Origin: Coniella vitis
Taxonomy: Eukaryota > Ascomycota > Sordariomycetes > Diaporthales > Schizoparmaceae
Length of the DNA: 64,000 bases
NCBI GenBank assembly: GCA_011317545.1
Contig: WUJK01000005.1
Location: 186,001-250,000 of the forward strand
Direction of reading: 5' to 3'
In this document: in pieces, positions 59,381-64,000 of the stretch
Numbering within the stretch: position 1 is the stretch's first letter
Layout of the letters: each line of letters begins with the position of its first letter
Program-made: the position numbers and the translations under genes
Notes under the pieces: model-generated
Seen by the model: only the letters and a program-made list of their open reading frames with translations
What the model was told of the DNA's origin: nothing
Database searches by the model: none

Positions 59381-61047
59381 ATGAATTCCCTCAACTTTGT
59401 CTCGGCGCGTGTTTCCCCCGCCACGACCCCGGGCCCCTCGCGATCCGAATCTCTTGCTTCCATGGGCATTACCGTCTCGTCTCACGAGGACCGATCGGCT
59501 TCCCAACAAGATGATATACACGAGAAAGATCCACTTGTCTCCAACTCGGACCAGTACTTCCCTACCAGCGTTAGAGGTGCCAGCCAGCATGGGGCACCCG
59601 CAGATGAGCATACACCTCTCCTACAGCGCGCCGGGTCCAAGCAGGCAAGCGCCAGGCAGACTGCCTGGCATCAGGTGCCGAGACAAATCGCCAGTGCCTT
59701 GATTGACAGCGTCCGTTGGTTCTTTTCGATACTTGTTGCGCCTGTATTGTTCCTGCTTGCCTACTCCTACGACCAGGAAGGCAACTTTGCGCCTTTGTTG
59801 CCAGTTAGAAGGCTCTTTGGGGCAAATCAGAAAACATCGACCGACGTAGCTACGACGCAAGAATCGACCGAAGAAAAGACTGTGAATCGTGGCCGTGGCA
59901 GCGCTGTGGCAACGCTTCCTGTCATATCGTCCGGCTCGGCATCCTCTGCTCTGACTAGTGAATCCGAATCTGACGCCGATAGAGGTAGTAAGAGCCGAAA
60001 GGAAACAAGCCATCGACACTCGCGATCAAAGACTTCTTCAAGTTCAAACGAGATTAACCCATCTAGAAGATCGATTCGTATCAAATTACATAATGAAGAG
60101 TCTCTGAGGCAGCGCAAAAACCGAAAGAGCCAGTCAGCAAGTCCACGCGGCGGTCCTGGTGGCAATGCGAATTCCAAAGACATTTCCGCGCAGCTCAAAT
60201 CGCCAACATCTCCTGCAGGTGCTTTGACCAAGTATCCCAGAACGCCAGCGCCTCCGAGACCACTGATCCCTCGACGACAGCCATCCTATATCAATGTGGA
60301 AACCAACGGCCAGCCACCGCAAAAGACTTTGATACTAGACCTGGACGAAACTCTAATTCACAGCATGTCCAAGGGGGGGAGGATGAGCACTGGGCATATG
60401 GTCGAGGTCAAACTCAATACGACATATGTCGGCGTAGGAGGGCAGTCCAGCATCGGGCCCCAGCACCCTATCCTATACTATGTGCATAAACGGCCACACT
60501 GCGATGATTTCTTGCGGAGAGTGAGTTGCCTTCCGCCGGGTCCGTTGGGGTGAAGATGTGTTTTGACCATTATGATTCTTGGCAGGTCTGTAAATGGTTC
60601 AACATCGTCGTGTTTACGGCAGCAGTACAGGAATACGCCGACCCAGTTATTGACTGGCTGGAGTCGGAGAGAAAATTCTTTTCAGCACGGTACTATCGAC
60701 AACACTGCACTTTTCGCCATGGCGCCTTTATCAAGGATCTAAGCTCTGTAGAGCCTGACCTGAGCAAGGTCATGATATTGGACAACAGCCCGCTCAGCTA
60801 CATGTTTCATCAAGGCAAGTCTTTGAAGCCTGCGATTCCGTTGTATACGAGATACATTCGTGGGGCGCACGCGTAACTGACAAGCGGACTAGACAATGCA
60901 ATTCCCATACAAGGCTGGATAAATGATCCGACCGACAACGACCTACAACATCTCATACCTTTCCTAGAAGGACTCCAATACGTGTCCGACGTCCGGGCCC
61001 TGCTTGCGCTGCGAGGAGGAGAGGATGGGCAGCACATGGTTCCATAG
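59381..61047 (+). CDS. nem1: Nem1 phosphatase (FCP1/HAD family), nuclear envelope morphology
   Basis: Catalytic half of the Nem1-Spo7 complex, which dephosphorylates the lipin Pah1 and so steers lipid flow between membrane and storage lipid. Three exons: 59381-60520, 60586-60814 and 60893-61047, 507 aa. One membrane span lies near residues 110-130 (FFSILVAPVLFLLAYSY), then a long Ser-rich linker. The HAD catalytic motif is DLDET at residues 320-324; YVHKRPHCDDFLRRVCKWF, VVFTAAVQEYADPVIDWL and LDNSPLSYMFHQDNAIPI complete the domain. Intron 2 begins with GC (CAAG followed by gcaagt), a GC-AG intron; no GT donor nearby keeps the frame. The upstream open frame lacks an earlier in-frame ATG that looks native. 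Confidence 0.92.
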
Positions 61048-61661
61048 CGTCTCTCTGCTCTTTGTGGTTCAACTGAAGCGTCATGCCAGGGTCCAGGAGT
61101 CAGGGTGGTAAAAAGTCAGCGGAGTGAAATAGAAGCAAGGCATGATTGAGCGGAATTGTTGTGATTCGTAGAGCGAGGTCCGGAGTCGAATGTCTTGCTT
61201 TGGCCATCATCGCATCACAACCAGCGCGAAGGGCGCGGTCGCTTCTGGACCTTGTGATGTTGTAATCCAATTCTCGTGGCCGGGCTGCCGGGGTCTTTTC
61301 TTGACGAGCGTAGCCTCGGCTGTTTCCTAGTTTTCTTACTCGATCCCTGTTCCGAAACAGTGCACTTTTTGTTTGAAATGCTGCTATTGCTGGCTGTTTC
61401 CCCCCTTGTTTGCCATCCAGCCATCTCTACATAGTATAGGTACATGGTGGGAGTCCTTTACGGCATTACACAGCACTGCTGAATAGTAAGCTCCCATGTC
61501 ATGCAGCGCGGAGGGCGGACCCACCTACTAATGACATCATAGTACATTGAAAGCTGGCCGTGCGCCCCAGCGGTACCGGTACCTGCACCAGGCAAATGCA
61601 GCTCATAGCTTCCCACGGCTCTCCAAGTGCAATGCAGTACCCACCTATCCACTCCTGTTAT

Positions 61662-61707
61662 TATACTACATAGTATACCTTATAGTGTGGTAGTGCATAG
61701 TACTATG
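61662..61707. repeat. Two adjacent perfect palindromes
   Basis: TATACTA-ca-TAGTATA (61662-61677) and CATAGTACTATG (61696-61707) are each perfectly self-complementary and only 18 bases apart. Confidence 0.75.
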
Positions 61708-61815
61708 GTATATGAGCGTTGATCCGGAGCTTTTTTGGGTGCCCTGCTAGCATGGCAATGTGTGTATGAGTGCATGGTCATTAGAGGAGCGGGAAATCGA
61801 TGCAAAAAGTTGGTC

Positions 61816-61831
61816 CATACTAGATAGTATG
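61816..61831. repeat. CATACTA-ga-TAGTATG palindrome
   Basis: Perfect 7-bp arms with a two-base centre; nearly the same design as the palindrome at 61662-61677. Confidence 0.75.
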
Positions 61832-62454
61832 TAATCTGGATGAGCCCATGATTGTGGGGTATTGTGCGTACTATGGTGCCCGAACATGCTCCTGTTGGAG
61901 TTTAGCCTGCGGCCAAATACTATGTAGCCCGTCAGTTCTGTACAGTACCCAGACAGGCCAGAGTACCGTATGTTAAGGCAAGCCAAGGAATGGCATAAGC
62001 ACATTGGCAAAATGGATCACCAGGTACAAAGAAACCTGAAGTGCGCGTGGCTTTACCGAAAGGGGCCCAAAGTCCAGCCCCAAGAAGCCACCCGCCAAAA
62101 CAGCAGTGACGAAATGAGGGACGGCCCAGGGCACCCCAGAACTCCATTGCCTCATAGCTTCCTCTGGAATATCAGTGACGACGGAAGAACGTAAGACAAG
62201 TCCAAAGTTGGTTGGCTGGCCGAACAGAACCTTGGCCTGCGGCTCCAGAGACCAAGACACATCTCTTGGGGCCCCTCGCAACTCCTGTGCCTTGTTGTTA
62301 AATACTCGACATTCCACCCACACCCTCTTTTCGCTCGTCCAACCTTCTTTCCACCGCATCTTCCCATTGTTCTTCCACCGCTGCTCAAGTACCGCTCGAC
62401 TTGCTACCTCCTAGTAAAACCACACTCCAACACACCTACCAAACCACAGTCATC

Positions 62455-63381
62455 ATGTCTCTGCACTGTAAGTTGCATCAGTGAGAGGATGCTGGCCTCG
62501 ATGATTCCCAGAGCCAATCTCCTGGGCTTTGTTGCCTCTTGCGGAGAAGATCGTTTGTTAGTGGCTGGATTACTGACGCGATGATGTCGTAGACCTTCCT
62601 CCCGTCAAGCCCTCCGCTGTTGCGCTGGGTCTTGTTTTCAACCAGGTATGGTTGCCTATCAGCTGTCCAATCTTGTAAATGAATGAGAGCTGACTATTTC
62701 CTGGGGACAGACTGTCGAGACTGCTAGTGAGTTTCTACCGACGCGTTGCCACCCGCAATATACTCCTTGTATGCCACGAACAGAAAGAAATACTTACAAT
62801 TCCCCTACTTCTGTGCAATAGTTCTTGCACCTCTCCTGTACGTCACCCTCTCTGGCCTTGTCTTGCACATGAATGCCATCGCAATCGAGTACTGACATGG
62901 CCATAGTGGCGAATCGTACCGTGCCGCCAAGCGGTCCGACACCGCAGAGGAATACTTCAAGAGCAGAGAAGCTGCTAGCACCGGCGTGGTTCGTACCCTC
63001 CCGAGCATATCGACTTCCCGTTCTAAAATTAACCGCTGGAATAACAGGCTTTGGGCACCTCTTTCGTCGGTAGCTTGGCACAGAGCTATGCCGTCGGCGC
63101 TTTGATCAACGCCACTGGTACCCTTTCGTACAAGGGCGCTACTTACCTGGGTGGTCTCATCTTCCTTGCTACTTCTGCCCCAACCGTGAGTTTTGCTTCA
63201 TTTTATTTGGAAATTCAAAGAGCAGCAGTTGACAGATTTTATATAGTACATTACGCAAATCTTCCAGGACAAGCGTCCTATCCAGACCGTCGGTGCCTCT
63301 GTCATCGCCAAGCTCTTCGAGACTGTAGGCCTGGCCACCTTCCTAACCTGGTGGGGAACTCGTACCAACCCCTTCGAGTAA
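62455..63381 (+). CDS. Small membrane protein of unknown function (possibly DUF1761)
   Basis: Rebuilt from seven exons: 62455-62467, 62593-62645, 62711-62726, 62822-62837, 62907-62988, 63048-63185 and 63247-63381, 150 aa. Exons 1, 3 and 4 are only 13, 16 and 16 nt. The joined protein starts MSLHYLPPVKPSAVALGLVF, continues with ESYRAAKRSDTAEEYFKSRE and ends in TFLTWWGTRTNPFE. Hydrophobic segments (SFVGSLAQSYAVGALINATG, GATYLGGLIFLAT, LFETVGLATFLTWW) suggest three or four membrane spans. I recall similar small fungal proteins but cannot name the family firmly; DUF1761 is a guess. The start of exon 7 could instead be 63268, which is also in frame. The function is unknown. Confidence 0.65.
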
Positions 63382-64000
63382 AAGCCTTTATGGCTGTGTA
63401 TAGCATCGAGGAAAGCCGTCCTTCCAGAGGACGGTGTTTTCGAGACTGAGAGTTAATATTAATGACGAAAACGACACGGCGTGTCGGACGAATATAACAG
63501 CATTGGTCTATTGCCTTTTAGATTTTATTAGCAGTGCAGAAATTGATTTCGAATCCGCTATATTCCTTCATAGTGCGTGTCCATACGGGTTGGCATTGTT
63601 TCCCTATTCAAAAATTGCTCGTCTACCTTGATTTGTGTTGTATAATGTCAACTACACAATAGCGAAACACTGTACCGGAGTTCTGCGTCGCATTGGGGGC
63701 ATCCTTTCCCTTCAAGTTTCAGTATTGTAAAGAAAGAGAATTTAGAAATCTGAAAGCAACACACCACTATTCCAATCAATATCCATTTAACGTGTTTGCA
63801 TTCGATCCTAATAGCCTCACAACACTGTTGGCCGCCCAACCACTATTCCATGCAGAAATATCCGTACGCCCCCGAACGCCATATTGGAAATGTCCCAATT
63901 TCCGCTGTCTGTGGGTTTTCCCTTTGGTCTCCGTTTTTATTTCTTGTGGAAGTATTTCGTTTTTCCAGATACTCGGTAGGCGATCAGCCATCAGTCATAA
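63382..64000. other. 3' flank at the right end of the window
   Basis: AT-rich DNA with the 3' end of the preceding gene; nothing else recognised before the window ends. Confidence 0.5.

Larger units (their letters stand above)
61048..62454. other. Intergenic region with several TACTA/TAGTA palindromes
   Basis: No gene recognised. It has the densest palindrome set of the window: TATACTA-ca-TAGTATA at 61662-61677, CATAGTACTATG at 61696-61707 and CATACTA-ga-TAGTATG at 61816-61831, plus GGTACCGGTACC at 61571-61582. Confidence 0.6.

Overview
The window is nuclear DNA of a filamentous ascomycete (Pezizomycotina), most likely a sordariomycete and perhaps a member of Hypocreales. Short introns of mostly 50-160 nt, with gtaagt-type donors and ctaac/ctgac branch points, interrupt nearly every gene. 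The gene set (ERG4, V-ATPase proteolipid, Atg2, a FacB-type regulator, Nem1, Pgc1-like and Gpi11) is that of a typical mould, and gene density is about one per 2.8 kb. The order-level guess rests on recollection of protein sequences and on the many short GTAC/TACTA palindromes between genes; it was not computed.

I support 23 protein-coding genes. I rebuilt their exons by hand, requiring GT-AG (or GC-AG) borders, an open frame through every junction, and continuity of known family motifs. Left part (1-20 kb): ERG4 sterol reductase, vma-3 (minus), SNU13, a long gene-free stretch, a small AN1 zinc-finger protein, an Lpl1/DUF676 lipase (minus) and an Rex3 exonuclease. Middle part (20-40 kb): prohibitin-1 (minus) head-to-head with complex III subunit QCR8; a Baeyer-Villiger monooxygenase (minus) head-to-head with a LovD/EstB-like serine hydrolase; translin; a mitochondrial carrier; ribosomal protein L22 (minus); PMP3; a YchF/YGR210C-like GTPase (minus); and a SET-domain methyltransferase. 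Right part (40-64 kb): a FacB/Cat8-type Zn2Cys6 regulator, a Pgc1-like phosphodiesterase, GPI11 (minus), a family 8 glycosyltransferase, giant ATG2 (minus) head-to-head with NEM1, and a seven-exon small membrane protein.

Most genes are housekeeping, with a visible lean to membranes and lipids (ERG4, Lpl1, Pgc1, GPI11, ATG2, NEM1, PMP3) and mitochondria (PHB1, QCR8, carrier). The one pair that looks accessory is the monooxygenase/hydrolase couple at 23.2-28.9 kb, which could form a ketone-to-ester-to-acid catabolic step or a tailoring step. No polyketide synthase, transposase, tRNA, rRNA or CRISPR array was recognised.

The most unusual structures are: a 10-nt internal microexon in the GTPase gene and a 13-nt one in vma-3; a GC-AG intron in NEM1; several last exons of only 12-30 nt that decide the C-terminus; and a dispersed family of perfect TACTA/TAGTA palindromes seen only between genes, including a hairpin with 10-bp arms and TATAAA in its loop upstream of NEM1.
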